A stretch of DNA of 64,000 bases from Synechococcus sp. HJ21-Hayes (GTDB lineage: Bacteria > Cyanobacteriota > Cyanobacteriia > PCC-6307 > Cyanobiaceae). The translations under genes were made by a program, and so were the position numbers. Below are positions 29,641-38,270 of this stretch, piece by piece (the first letter of the stretch is position 1; each line of letters begins with the position of its first letter). The stretch spans positions 173,196-237,195 of the forward strand of contig NZ_JAGQBW010000002.1 in the NCBI RefSeq assembly GCF_024345835.1, written 5' to 3'. The notes under the pieces were generated by a model that made no database searches, was not told the DNA's origin, and saw only the letters and a list, made by a program, of their open reading frames with translations.

Positions 29641-30780
29641 GTGAACCGGCCGTTGACCTCCTCGCCACCGCCTGCGGACTCCTTGCTCCCCAGGGTGTCT
29701 ATTGTGTTACCCGCTTACAACGAGCGGGGCAACATTGAGCCGCTGCTCAGCCAGTTGTTGGTGCTGCAGCAGCGTTTTGCGCTTGAAATCCTCGTCGTGG
29801 ACGATGATTCCCCCGACGGCACCGCAGACCTAGTACGTCAGCTGGCGCATCGCCAGCCGGCGATCCGGCTGATCCGTCGGGTGGGTCGCGCCGGGTTGGC
29901 CAGTGCCATTAAGGAGGGCCTGTTGGACGCCACCGGTGATCTGGCGGTGGTGATGGACAGTGACGGTCAGCACCCCCCGTCAGCGGTGATACAGGCCCTG
30001 GAGGCCTTGATCGCCGCCGACGCCGACCTGGTGATCGGTAGTCGGTTCCACCAGGAGGCGGAGATCAACGGGCTCAGTGGTCGCCGGGAGGCCGGATCCA
30101 CCTGGGCCAACGCAGCGGCCCGCTTCAGCCTGCACCGGGCCTATGCCGCCCTCACCGACACCATGAGCGGCTTCTTTGCGTTGCGGCTGGATCGTTGTCT
30201 GCCGCTGGTGAGGGCGGTGGATGTGAACGGCTTCAAGTTTCTCTACGAGCTTCTCGCGGTGAGCAAGGGTCGCCTGCGGACCCAGGAGGTGCCCCTCAGC
30301 TTCCAGCCCCGCAGCTACGGGGCCTCCAAGCTCGACCTGGCGATCTTCTGGGATTTTCTGATCTCGATCCTGCACAGCCTCAGCTTTCGAGTGCTGCCTC
30401 GGCGGGCCATCAGCTTCGGTCTGGTGGGGGCCAGCGGCGTTGCGGTGCAACTGCTGGTGACCCAGGTGCTGATGGTGGGCATTCGCCTCGGCTTCGAGCA
30501 GGCCCTGCCGGTGGCGGTGGTGGTGGCTGCCAGCTCCAACTATCTGATCAACAACGCCCTCACCTTCCGCTTCCAGCGGCTGGCGGGTGCGGCATTGCTG
30601 CGGGGACTGCTGAAGTTTCTGCTGGTGGCTTCGCTGCCGGTGCTCGCCAACGTGGGCCTAGCCTCGGCCTACTACAGCTTTGTGGACCGGGACACCTTCT
30701 GGGCACAACTGGCCGGGATCCTGGTGGTGTTCGTTTGGAACTATGCCGCCAGCAGCCGATTCGTTTGGAACACCCCCTAA
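29641..30780 (+). CDS. Polyprenyl-phosphate glycosyltransferase (GT2) fused to GtrA domain
   Basis: A 379-residue protein. Residues ~18-245 form a GT-A fold like dolichyl-phosphate mannose synthase, with VSIVLPAYNERGNIEPLL, EILVVDDDSPDGTADLV and the metal-binding VMDSDGQHPP. Residues ~260-375 form a four-helix GtrA-like membrane domain (FGLVGASGVAVQLLV; NYLINNALTFRFQR; VVFVWNYAASSRFVW). Such fusions attach a sugar to polyprenyl phosphate and are thought to flip it across the membrane. The GT39 gene starts 11 bp downstream, supporting a shared pathway. The start is GTG. Confidence 0.9.
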   Translation: MNRPLTSSPPPADSLLPRVSIVLPAYNERGNIEPLLSQLLVLQQRFALEILVVDDDSPDGTADLVRQLAHRQPAIRLIRRVGRAGLASAIKEGLLDATGDLAVVMDSDGQHPPSAVIQALEALIAADADLVIGSRFHQEAEINGLSGRREAGSTWANAAARFSLHRAYAALTDTMSGFFALRLDRCLPLVRAVDVNGFKFLYELLAVSKGRLRTQEVPLSFQPRSYGASKLDLAIFWDFLISILHSLSFRVLPRRAISFGLVGASGVAVQLLVTQVLMVGIRLGFEQALPVAVVVAASSNYLINNALTFRFQRLAGAALLRGLLKFLLVASLPVLANVGLASAYYSFVDRDTFWAQLAGILVVFVWNYAASSRFVWNTP

Positions 30781-30791
30781 CTTTGCCCACC

Positions 30792-32546
30792 ATGAAACGT
30801 TTGCAGACGTGGCTGGGCGTTGATCAACGCCGGCCTTTGTTCCTGGCTGTACTCGCCCTGATCGGGCTGTGTGCTGTGGCCTTGTTCAACCATCTAGGCA
30901 GCCTCGGTCTGATGGACAAGACCGAAGGGCTGTTTGTGGAGGTGCCGCGCCAGATGCTGGAGAGCGGCGACTGGGTGACCCCCCGCTGGAACGGGGAAAC
31001 CTTCTTCGACTACCCCGTATGGGGCTACTGGATGGTGGGGCTGAGCTTCCGCCTGTTTGGTATCACGGAGTGGGCCGCCCGCTTGCCAGCGGCCTTAGCG
31101 GCCACCGTCACGGTGCTGGGGGCGTTTGGTCTGGTGCTCCAGCTGGCGCCGCCCACCGAGGCGCTCCAGCAGCGGCTGGGCCGCGCCACCCTGGCCGGCT
31201 CGGTGCTGACCCTCTCGCCGGCTTGGGTTGGCTGGGGCCGCTCGTCGGTCACCGACATGTTTTTAGCCAGTGCCATTGCCCTGGCGCTGTTCAGTTTCGT
31301 TCTGGCCTATCAGGCTGTTGAAAGTCCACTACTACGGCGCTTGGGCCATGCCGGCATGGCCCTATTCGCAGGGATTGCCGTGCTGGCCAAAGGCCCCGTG
31401 GGTGTGCTGCTCCCTGGCCTGGTGATTGGCGTGTTCCTGCTGCTGAAGGGCCAGCTCTGGAACGAGCTGCGCCGGACACCCCTGCTACCGATGACAGCCC
31501 TGTTCCTGGGGGTGGCAACCCCTTGGTACGCCCTGGCCACCCAGGCCAACGGGACGGAGTTCCTGGGCAGGTTTCTGGGCTTCAGCAACCTGGAGCGCTT
31601 CACCTCGGTGCTCTACTCCCACCCAGGTCCCCCGTGGTTTTATCTCCCCTGGGTGCTGATCCTGCTCTTGCCGTGGTCGTTGTTTCTGCCGATAGCGTTA
31701 GCACGGCTGGGCTTCTGGCGACTGGACCGCTGGCGCCAGAAGCCAGCCCCTGGCGACCTCGCGTTGTTCGCCTTGGTGTGGCTGGTGGTGGTGGTGGGCT
31801 TCTTCTCGGCGGCCGCCACCAAATTGCCGGGATACATCCTGCCAGCGGTTCCTGCCGGTGCCCTGCTGGTGGCCTTGATGTTCCAGCCACTGCCCAACTC
31901 CGCTGAAGCCAAGCCCCAGGGCCTTGGGCTGCGGGTTACGGGCTGGCTGAATACCGGCTTGCTGGGCCTGATGGCCCTGGCTTCGGCTTTGCTGCCGCGG
32001 CTTCTGGATGCCGATCCCGCCTATCCGGGCTTTGCCGATGCCGTGAGCCGCTCTGGCCTGCCCGGGCTGTTGGCCGCCATTCTGCTGCTGGCCGCGACTG
32101 GTCTAGTGGTGCTGTTGCTGCAGCCGGGGTGGCTGTCGCGGCTCTGGCTTCCCAATCTGTTGGGGTTTGCCGCCATTCTGGCCCTGGTTGTGCCAGGCCT
32201 GGCCCCGTTGCTGGATCGGGAGCGGTTATTACCGATCCGCACCCTGGCGCGCACGGCGGGCCAACAAGCCTTGCCAAACGAACCCTTGCTGGTGGTGGGT
32301 TACAAGCGCTACAGCGTTGTTCACTACAGCGGTCGACCGGTACTGTTTGTTGACAATATTGGAGAAGTTGGTGAACACCTGGCTCACGTTCCCGCTGGTG
32401 GCAGCGTGTTGCTTTTTTGCAGTGACAGCGAACTTCTTGATTTAGGAGTTGGTCCTGGCGATGGCCTGCTACTGGGACGCGTTGATGCCCATCAACTGAT
32501 TCGACTGCCGATTAAGCGTCTGCGTGGATTAATCAAACGCCCATGA
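30792..32546 (+). CDS. ArnT/PMT-like glycosyltransferase (GT39/GT83 type)
   Basis: A 584-residue integral membrane glycosyltransferase with about 11-12 hydrophobic helices. The first periplasmic loop holds the acidic catalytic-type segment LMDKTEGLFVEVPRQM, then DWVTPRWNGETFFDYPVWGYW, characteristic of ArnT-like transferases that take sugar from polyprenyl phosphate. AKGPVGVLLPGLV and HPGPPWFYLPWVL match later family segments. A ~100-residue soluble C-terminus follows. The acceptor (lipid A, other lipid or protein) is not known. The end overlaps the PAP2 gene start by 4 bases (ATGA). Confidence 0.87.
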   Translation: MKRLQTWLGVDQRRPLFLAVLALIGLCAVALFNHLGSLGLMDKTEGLFVEVPRQMLESGDWVTPRWNGETFFDYPVWGYWMVGLSFRLFGITEWAARLPAALAATVTVLGAFGLVLQLAPPTEALQQRLGRATLAGSVLTLSPAWVGWGRSSVTDMFLASAIALALFSFVLAYQAVESPLLRRLGHAGMALFAGIAVLAKGPVGVLLPGLVIGVFLLLKGQLWNELRRTPLLPMTALFLGVATPWYALATQANGTEFLGRFLGFSNLERFTSVLYSHPGPPWFYLPWVLILLLPWSLFLPIALARLGFWRLDRWRQKPAPGDLALFALVWLVVVVGFFSAAATKLPGYILPAVPAGALLVALMFQPLPNSAEAKPQGLGLRVTGWLNTGLLGLMALASALLPRLLDADPAYPGFADAVSRSGLPGLLAAILLLAATGLVVLLLQPGWLSRLWLPNLLGFAAILALVVPGLAPLLDRERLLPIRTLARTAGQQALPNEPLLVVGYKRYSVVHYSGRPVLFVDNIGEVGEHLAHVPAGGSVLLFCSDSELLDLGVGPGDGLLLGRVDAHQLIRLPIKRLRGLIKRP

Positions 32547-33220
32547 AGTTCATCCAAGTTGTTGTTGCATTGTTGCTGGATTGGCTCCGGGCGTTGGGCC
32601 CATGGCGTGCCCTTGTCACAGGCCTAACCGCATGGTCCCTGGCCTGGTTCGGCACCCATCTAGGGCAGGCCAATCACTCTTCCCTCGACTCGGCCTGGCT
32701 GGATGCGATCCACAGCGCCATTCCTGCCTCCTTGGGCACGGTGTTGTTACGGGTTTACCAGCTCAGTGGGAAACACGTCACGGGGTTGCTGGTGCTTGCC
32801 GTGGTGATTGTGATGGTGTGGAAACGCTTTTGGCCAGAACTGCTGTGCTTCTTGGTGGGCACGGGCGGGATTGTGCTCATTGTCGATCGCTGGTTGAAGC
32901 CGTTGTTTAACCGGCCCAGGCCCAGTGGCGTTCTTCTGGAAGATATTTCAGGTCGCAGTTTTCCCAGTGGTCACGCTGCCGGTTCAGTGGTGTTTTATTT
33001 CCTCGCCTGCTGCCTCCTCTCGGCCCATTATCCGCACCTGCGCCGGCCCCTGTTCCTCGTGTCCAGCATCTGGGTGGCCCTGGTGTGGTTGAGCACCCTC
33101 TACTGCCGGGCCCACTGGCTCAGCGACATTGCTGCCGGTGCAGCGGTCGGTTATGTGTGGCTCAGCTTTTGCCTAGCCGGTTTCACGGTCTGGGAACAGC
33201 GCCGGCGGCTACGGCTCTAG
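32543..33220 (+). CDS. PAP2-family membrane phosphatase
   Basis: A 225-residue PAP2 acid phosphatase with about six membrane segments. All three signature motifs are present: KPLFNRPRP (KxxxxxxRP), SFPSGHAAG (PSGH) and CRAHWLSDIAAG, matching SRxxxxxHxxxD with Cys in place of Ser. Relatives remove phosphate from undecaprenyl diphosphate, phosphatidylglycerophosphate or lipid A. The 4-base overlap with the GT39 gene argues for recycling the lipid carrier released by that transferase. Confidence 0.88.
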   Translation: MKFIQVVVALLLDWLRALGPWRALVTGLTAWSLAWFGTHLGQANHSSLDSAWLDAIHSAIPASLGTVLLRVYQLSGKHVTGLLVLAVVIVMVWKRFWPELLCFLVGTGGIVLIVDRWLKPLFNRPRPSGVLLEDISGRSFPSGHAAGSVVFYFLACCLLSAHYPHLRRPLFLVSSIWVALVWLSTLYCRAHWLSDIAAGAAVGYVWLSFCLAGFTVWEQRRRLRL

Positions 33221-33297
33221 CGCTGCCTCGCCGGGCTGCTTCGCCCTGTTTTGGTTGGCCGTGTTCCTGTTCGCTCCCCTCCTGATGGCGCCTTCCC

Positions 33298-33711
33298 ATG
33301 ACTGACTCCGCTGCCTCTTCGCTGGCTTCCCTCCAGTCCCTGTGCGGCCTGCGCACGGCCCCTGCCCTCACCGCCGATCAGCGCCGCAGCTTGCGCAATG
33401 AGCTGGACCCGTTGCTGGCGGCCTGTGAGTGGTTCACCATGGGGGTGATGGCTGCGTCTGCTGACGCTGCGGTGGCGGCTCTGCGGGCTGTCGAGGCCAG
33501 CCTGGCTTGCCCTGCCCTGGAGCTGGATCCCGCAGGTGAAGCCCTCGAGACCATCGATGGCCCGGTCTTTCTCAAGGCCAACCAGAACACCGGCCGTTTC
33601 TTGGTGCGCCGCGAAGCAGGCCTGGGGGAAGGCCTGCTGATCACGGGCCACAGCCCCACTGATCCCACTGCCGAAGCCACCTGGGGACCGTTCCCCCTGG
33701 ATTTCTTCTGA
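33298..33711 (+). CDS. DUF1824 protein
   Basis: A 137-residue soluble protein of the cyanobacterial DUF1824 family. Characteristic segments are LLAACEWFTMGVMAAS near residue 40 and DGPVFLKANQNTGRFLVRREAGLGEGLLITGH near 82-115. It ends ATWGPFPLDFF. No catalytic residues are known. It lies 78 bp after the PAP2 gene and upstream of hemC. Confidence 0.82.
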   Translation: MTDSAASSLASLQSLCGLRTAPALTADQRRSLRNELDPLLAACEWFTMGVMAASADAAVAALRAVEASLACPALELDPAGEALETIDGPVFLKANQNTGRFLVRREAGLGEGLLITGHSPTDPTAEATWGPFPLDFF

Positions 33712-33732
33712 ACGACCGCCCTGCCAACAGCA

Positions 33733-33757
33733 GCTGATCACGACGGCTGATCACGAC
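33733..33757. repeat. Tandem 12-bp repeat upstream of hemC
   Basis: GCTGATCACGAC occurs twice (33733-33744 and 33746-33757) separated by one G. Each copy contains the palindrome TGATCA. A separate 12-bp palindrome, CTCAGGCCTGAG, lies just downstream at 33766-33777. All are within the 134-bp gap before hemC. Confidence 0.7.
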
Positions 33758-33845
33758 CTGCGCCACTCAGGCCTGAGGGGGCACGCCACTCCTTAGGCTT
33801 GGCGGCTGTGATTCGGCGGCTGACGCTGCCCCCCGAAGGTTACCG

Positions 33846-34799
33846 ATGGCCGCCTCCCAACTGCGCATTGCTTCCCGCCGCAGCCAGCTGGCCATGGTGC
33901 AGACCCACTGGGTGCGCGATGAGCTGGCCAAGGCCCACGAGGGCCTGGAGATCAGCATCGAGGCCATGGCCACCCAGGGCGACAAGATCCTGGATGTGGC
34001 CCTGGCCAAGATCGGCGACAAGGGCCTGTTCACCAAGGAACTGGAGGCCCAGATGCTGGTGGACCAGGCCGATATCGCCGTCCACAGCCTCAAGGATCTG
34101 CCCACCAACCTCCCCGATGGGCTGATGTTGGGCTGCATCACCGAGCGGGAGGATCCCGCTGATGCCCTGGTGGTGCACGCGAAGCACAAGGACAAGTCCC
34201 TCGCAACCTTGCCCGCCGGTGCGGTGGTGGGCACCAGTTCCCTACGCCGGCTCGCCCAGCTGCGCCACCACTACCCCCACCTCACCTTCAAGGATGTGCG
34301 GGGCAATGTGATCACCCGCCTGGAGAAGCTCGATTCCGGCGAGTTTGACTGTCTGATTCTGGCGGCGGCCGGCCTGGGCCGGCTGGGGTTGGGCGATCGC
34401 ATTCACGAGCTGATCGATCCTTCCATTTCCCTGCATGCAGTGGGCCAGGGGGCCCTCGGCATTGAGTGCCGCGAGGGCGATACCGGCGTGCTGGAGCAGA
34501 TCAAGGTGCTGGAGCACCTGCCCACGGCCCGCCGTTGCCTGGCTGAGCGGGCCTTCCTGCGGGAGCTGGAGGGCGGATGCCAGGTGCCGATCGGCGTGAA
34601 CACCCGCTTCGAGGGCGACACCCTTGTGTTGACAGGCATGGTGGCCAGCCTGGATGGTCTGCGCCTGATCCGCGATGAGGCCCGTGGCCCCCAGGAGGAT
34701 CCCGAAGCCATTGGCATCGCCCTGGCGCACACCCTGAAGCAGCAGGGTGCCGGGGAGATTCTGGAGGAGATCTTTGCAAGCGTCCGGCCTGAGGCCTGA
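33846..34799 (+). CDS. hemC: Hydroxymethylbilane synthase (porphobilinogen deaminase)
   Basis: A 317-residue enzyme joining four porphobilinogen units into hydroxymethylbilane, on the route to heme, chlorophyll, bilins and corrinoids. [17 protein letters not shown] opens the protein. [15 protein letters not shown] is near residue 82, [16 protein letters not shown] near 128, and the cofactor-binding Cys lies in [14 protein letters not shown] near 243. The downstream ClC gene begins inside the last codons if the TTG start is used. Confidence 0.96.
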   Translation: MAASQLRIASRRSQLAMVQTHWVRDELAKAHEGLEISIEAMATQGDKILDVALAKIGDKGLFTKELEAQMLVDQADIAVHSLKDLPTNLPDGLMLGCITEREDPADALVVHAKHKDKSLATLPAGAVVGTSSLRRLAQLRHHYPHLTFKDVRGNVITRLEKLDSGEFDCLILAAAGLGRLGLGDRIHELIDPSISLHAVGQGALGIECREGDTGVLEQIKVLEHLPTARRCLAERAFLRELEGGCQVPIGVNTRFEGDTLVLTGMVASLDGLRLIRDEARGPQEDPEAIGIALAHTLKQQGAGEILEEIFASVRPEA

Positions 34800-36768
34800 G
34801 CCCGAAGGGCCCACTCCGGACACCGACACCGGAGCCGTGGGCGAGCAGGAGTCCGGCGAAGCCCGGCCCCTTGCCTTCCAGTGGAGTTTGCTGGCCTGGG
34901 CCGCCTTGGTGGGTGTGCTCACGGGCCTGGCGGTGGTGGGCTTCCACTACCTCCTGGGCTTCATCAACAATCTGCTGTTCGGCCCGGTGGTCGAGTGGTT
35001 GCTGAACCTGTTTGGCCAAATTCAGCCGGAGCCCCCACCCCTGGAGGTTCCTCTGCCCCCCGACACGGGCACTCCCCTCAAGGCCCTGCTGCAGCTCGGG
35101 CTTGGGGGGCTTGGGTTTCTACCACCTCCCCCAGCGCCACCGGAGCCCATTCCCCTGCCGGGCGAACCGCTTCCGGCCTGGCTGGCCTCCTGGCCCGTGG
35201 TACTGATCCCCATGCTGGGGGGCCTGGCCGTGGGCCTGCTGCGGGTGCTGGCCAAGGATCTGGGTCCGAGTCTGCCCAGCCTGATGGCCATGGCCGATGG
35301 GGCCGTGCAGGCTGCTCCCAAATTGCCGCTGGCGCGGCTGGTGGCGGCATCCCTCAGCCTCGGCAGCGGCGCCTCCCTAGGCCCTGAGGGCCCTAGCGTG
35401 GAGAGCGGTGGCAATATCGGCCTGTGGGTGGGAACCCGCGGCGGCCTCTCGCCCCAATCCCAGAAGGCCCTGGTGGCGGCGGGAGTGGCGGCCGGCTTGG
35501 CGGCGGGGTTCAAAGCACCGATTGCCGGGGTGTTTTTTGCCTTTGAAGGCAGCTACAGCACCATTCCAGGTCGCCCAAGTGTGCGCGCGGTGCTGGTGGC
35601 CGCGGTGGCCTCGGAGCTAGTGACCCAGTTGTTCCTTGGGGACGAACCGATTTTTCGGCTGCCGGCCTATGAGGTGCGATCACCGCTGGAGCTGCCCCTG
35701 TATCTCGGCCTGGGCTTGGTGGCCAGCCTGATGAGTTGGGCGCTGGTGAGCTTGCTCGCCGCGGGGCGCAGCGGCCCCGTGCAGCGAGCTCTGGCGCAGT
35801 TACCCGCCTGGTTGCTCACGGCCCTTGGCGGCCTGGCGGTGGGCTTGATGGCCCTAGGTTTTCCCCAGGTGTTGGGTGTGGGCTACGACACGATCGAAGC
35901 CTTGCTGGGCAGCGATGGCGGCATTGCCCTGGCCACCTTGCTGGGGCTGCTTGGGGTGAAGTTGTTGGCCACGGGTCTCAGCAGTGCCACCGGCTTTGTG
36001 GGCGGCGGCTTCGCCCCTTCGCTGTTTCTCGGTGCCGTTCTCGGCAATGTGTATGGGCAGATCCTGGGGGACAGCGGTTTTCACCTGCCGGTGGCGGAGC
36101 CGCCGGCTTACGCCATGGTGGGCATGGCCGCGGTGTTGGCGGGCAGTGCCCGGGCACCCCTCACCGCCCTGCTGCTGTTGTTTGAGCTCACCCGCGACAT
36201 TCGCATCGTGCTGCCGTTGATGGCAGCCGCCGGCCTCAGCGCGGCCCTTGTGGAGCGCTGGCAGGGCCTGGCGGATCCTGGGTTGCTGGGTCCGGATCCA
36301 GTGGAAGAAGAGCGGCGCAATCAGCTGGCGTCCCTATCCGTGGCCGAGGCCTTTGAGCCCGAGGCCCCGCTGGTGCTCGATAGTGCCACGCCCGCCGGTG
36401 AAGCCCTGAGCCAGCTGCTCGCCGTGCACGGCCACTGCCTGATCGTGCAGGAGGACAACTGGGTGTCGGGCCTGGTGACCCTGGGGGATCTGCAGCGGGG
36501 GCTCACGGCCGGCACTGCCGATCTGCGGCTGGCCGATTGCCGCCGCTCCGACATGCTCTGGCTCACGGCGGATGCCAGCCTGGCCCAGTTGGAGGATCAG
36601 CTCAGCCCCAATGGCCTGCGCCAGCTGCCGGTGTTCCAGCTGGAGGATCCAGGCCTGCCCAAGTTGCCCGTTGGTCTTCCCAGCACCGGTTTGCCGGTGG
36701 CAGGGTTGCAGGGCCTGGCCAGCCGCGATGGCATGGCCCGCGCCCTGGCGCGCCTGGCTATGGCTTGA
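34774..36768 (+). CDS. ClC-family chloride channel/transporter with CBS pair
   Basis: A ~664-residue ClC protein. The anion-path motifs [11 protein letters not shown] (the gating Glu is present) near residue 202 and [14 protein letters not shown] near 410 are intact. The internal proton-path position, usually the second Glu of IEE, reads FEGS (Gly). The C-terminus holds a CBS pair ([36 protein letters not shown]). TTG 34774 has a GGAGGAG ribosome-binding sequence 4 bp upstream, inside hemC. GTG 34837 is the alternative, just after the hemC stop. Confidence 0.88.
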   Translation: MQASGLRPEPEGPTPDTDTGAVGEQESGEARPLAFQWSLLAWAALVGVLTGLAVVGFHYLLGFINNLLFGPVVEWLLNLFGQIQPEPPPLEVPLPPDTGTPLKALLQLGLGGLGFLPPPPAPPEPIPLPGEPLPAWLASWPVVLIPMLGGLAVGLLRVLAKDLGPSLPSLMAMADGAVQAAPKLPLARLVAASLSLGSGASLGPEGPSVESGGNIGLWVGTRGGLSPQSQKALVAAGVAAGLAAGFKAPIAGVFFAFEGSYSTIPGRPSVRAVLVAAVASELVTQLFLGDEPIFRLPAYEVRSPLELPLYLGLGLVASLMSWALVSLLAAGRSGPVQRALAQLPAWLLTALGGLAVGLMALGFPQVLGVGYDTIEALLGSDGGIALATLLGLLGVKLLATGLSSATGFVGGGFAPSLFLGAVLGNVYGQILGDSGFHLPVAEPPAYAMVGMAAVLAGSARAPLTALLLLFELTRDIRIVLPLMAAAGLSAALVERWQGLADPGLLGPDPVEEERRNQLASLSVAEAFEPEAPLVLDSATPAGEALSQLLAVHGHCLIVQEDNWVSGLVTLGDLQRGLTAGTADLRLADCRRSDMLWLTADASLAQLEDQLSPNGLRQLPVFQLEDPGLPKLPVGLPSTGLPVAGLQGLASRDGMARALARLAMA

Positions 36769-37285
36769 TGATCAGAGGGGTGCCGATCTCCACGGCCGAA
36801 AACAGCTTGTCCACATGCTCGTTGCGCATGCGCACGCAGCCATGGCTCACTGCAGCACGGGCATCCACCCACCAGGGCCAGGGTGTGCCGTGAATCCCGA
36901 AGTCGTTGGGGCCTTGTTTGTGGAAGCCGATCCAGCGATAACCAAGGGCTCCAACGCCTTTCACCTTGCCGGTGGAGGTGCTGGCGTACACAGGGTTCAC
37001 CACCTTGTTGACGACCTGGAAGGCGCCCGTGGGTGTGGGGGTTTCTGGGGCACCGATCACCACGGGCCAGCGGCTCACAAGCTTGCCGTCACGGACCAGG
37101 CTGATCTCCCGTTTGCTCAGGGAGAGCTGGATGGCCACAGGGCTGGCCACCGTGGTGGCAGCCGGTGCTGAGGCCATGACCCCACGCACCAGCTGTGGCG
37201 TGCTCTGCATTTCGGCGGCAACGGCCGCAAGGCCAAGCGCCAGACCGCTCAGCAGCAGGGATAGCAAGGTCAGGCGACGCATCAC
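36758..37285 (-). CDS. Secreted L,D-transpeptidase (YkuD family)
   Basis: A 175-residue periplasmic enzyme with a cleavable-looking signal peptide (RRLTLLSLLLSGLALGLAAVAA). The YkuD domain contains TPTGAFQVVNKV near residue 88, FGIHGTPWPW near 128 and the catalytic SHGCVRM (Cys in HGC) near 146. Family members make 3-3 peptidoglycan cross-links or anchor proteins to peptidoglycan. Two ATGs are adjacent at the start. The 3' end overlaps the convergent ClC gene by 11 bp. Confidence 0.92.
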   Translation of the reverse strand: MMRRLTLLSLLLSGLALGLAAVAAEMQSTPQLVRGVMASAPAATTVASPVAIQLSLSKREISLVRDGKLVSRWPVVIGAPETPTPTGAFQVVNKVVNPVYASTSTGKVKGVGALGYRWIGFHKQGPNDFGIHGTPWPWWVDARAAVSHGCVRMRNEHVDKLFSAVEIGTPLIIKP

Positions 37286-37362
37286 GGACAGCAGGGGCTG
37301 CGGCCTCCAAACGCGGCAGCCAGCATTCTCAAGACTAGTCGCGCGAATCCCACGTCAACGCC

Positions 37363-37394
37363 AAAAAAAGCGCAGGTTCGTGAAGAACCTGCGC
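37363..37394 (-). terminator. Intrinsic terminator after the second pyrophosphatase gene
   Basis: Read on the minus strand, a 10-bp perfect stem (GCGCAGGTTC / GAACCTGCGC) with a 5-base loop is followed by seven T residues. It lies ~30 bp after the pyrophosphatase stop. Confidence 0.9.
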
Positions 37395-37424
37395 CCAACA
37401 AGCCGCAGCTGAGCGCTTGGTGGT

Positions 37425-38012
37425 TCAGTTCACCAACTTGGCGTCGATGGTGTCCAGGTAGCGCTGTTCGCATTCCTTGATGATGCGCACGGCCTCGGCC
37501 GGTTCGAAGAAGCCGTTCACCTTGCAGGTGCCGGGCTTCTTGAGATCCTTGTAGTGCTCCCAGTAGTACTGGGTTTCCTTCACCCACTGCGCACCGAGCT
37601 GGGTGTAGCTGGTGATGTGGTCCATTCGCTTGTCGTCCGCCAGCACGGCGATCACCTTGTCGTCCACCTCACCACCATCATCGAAGGTCATGATGCCGAT
37701 GATGCGGGCCTCCACCAGGGAGCCGGGCACCAGGGGTTCGGTCACGCCCACGATCTCGATGTCGAGGGGATCACCGTCCTCGTCCCAGGTGCGGGGGATG
37801 CAGCCGTAGGCAAAGGGGTAGGCCAGGGAGGAATAGCCCACGCGGTCGAGCTTGAGGTGGCCAGTCTCGGTGATCAGCTCGTACTTGTTGATCGTCATGG
37901 AGTTGAGCTCCACGATGGCGTTCAGACGCAACTCGGCTTCATCGGCGAAGGCCGGCAGCACGTGCAGCAGGTTGAGCATCGTGCGGCTCGGGGCGTGGTC
38001 GATGTTCGCCAT
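37425..38012 (-). CDS. ppa: Family I inorganic pyrophosphatase, intact active site
   Basis: A 195-residue soluble pyrophosphatase. NKYELI (Lys) is near residue 43, PFAYGCIP near 69, and the full signature EDGDPLD near 80 retains all three aspartates. FDDGGEVDDKVIAV near 110 supplies the later metal/phosphate ligands. It is therefore probably the functional PPi-hydrolysing enzyme, in contrast to the copy at 14735. The N-terminal extension (ANIDHAPSRTMLNLLHVLPAF) is absent from the other copy. It has its own terminator. Confidence 0.93.
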   Translation of the reverse strand: MANIDHAPSRTMLNLLHVLPAFADEAELRLNAIVELNSMTINKYELITETGHLKLDRVGYSSLAYPFAYGCIPRTWDEDGDPLDIEIVGVTEPLVPGSLVEARIIGIMTFDDGGEVDDKVIAVLADDKRMDHITSYTQLGAQWVKETQYYWEHYKDLKKPGTCKVNGFFEPAEAVRIIKECEQRYLDTIDAKLVN

Positions 38013-38094
38013 ACAGCGGGGTCCAAACGGCAGGGGGGCATCTTACGGAGCGCCATTCCGGCCCCCTTCACGGCACGGCCTAGGGGGCCACACC

Positions 38095-38195
38095 CGTACC
38101 ATCGCCTCGGCCAGCTGGGCGCTGATTCAGATACCCGAGGACATAGGAGGGGCAGTAGCCAAACAGGCCCTCCAGTCAGTTCAATCGGGCATGCA
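38095..38195 (-). pseudogene. Remnant of a second M32 carboxypeptidase gene
   Basis: On the minus strand this segment reads LEGLFGYCPSYVLGYL and, after a one-base shift, ISAQLAEAM. The intact carboxypeptidase downstream in coordinate order has AEGLMGYFPSYALGHLIGAQISETF at the corresponding place. An in-frame TGA precedes LEGL, and a DCL segment resembles the GCLQD just before it. So ~30 codons of a decayed homologue, with at least one frameshift and one stop, lie just beyond the 3' end of the functional gene. The rest has been lost. Confidence 0.6.
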
Positions 38196-38270
38196 GACAG
38201 TCTGACCAGCCGCACCGCCTGGGTTCTAAGGCCTGAGACGGGGAAGACAGGGCGCATGGGCAGACTTGGT

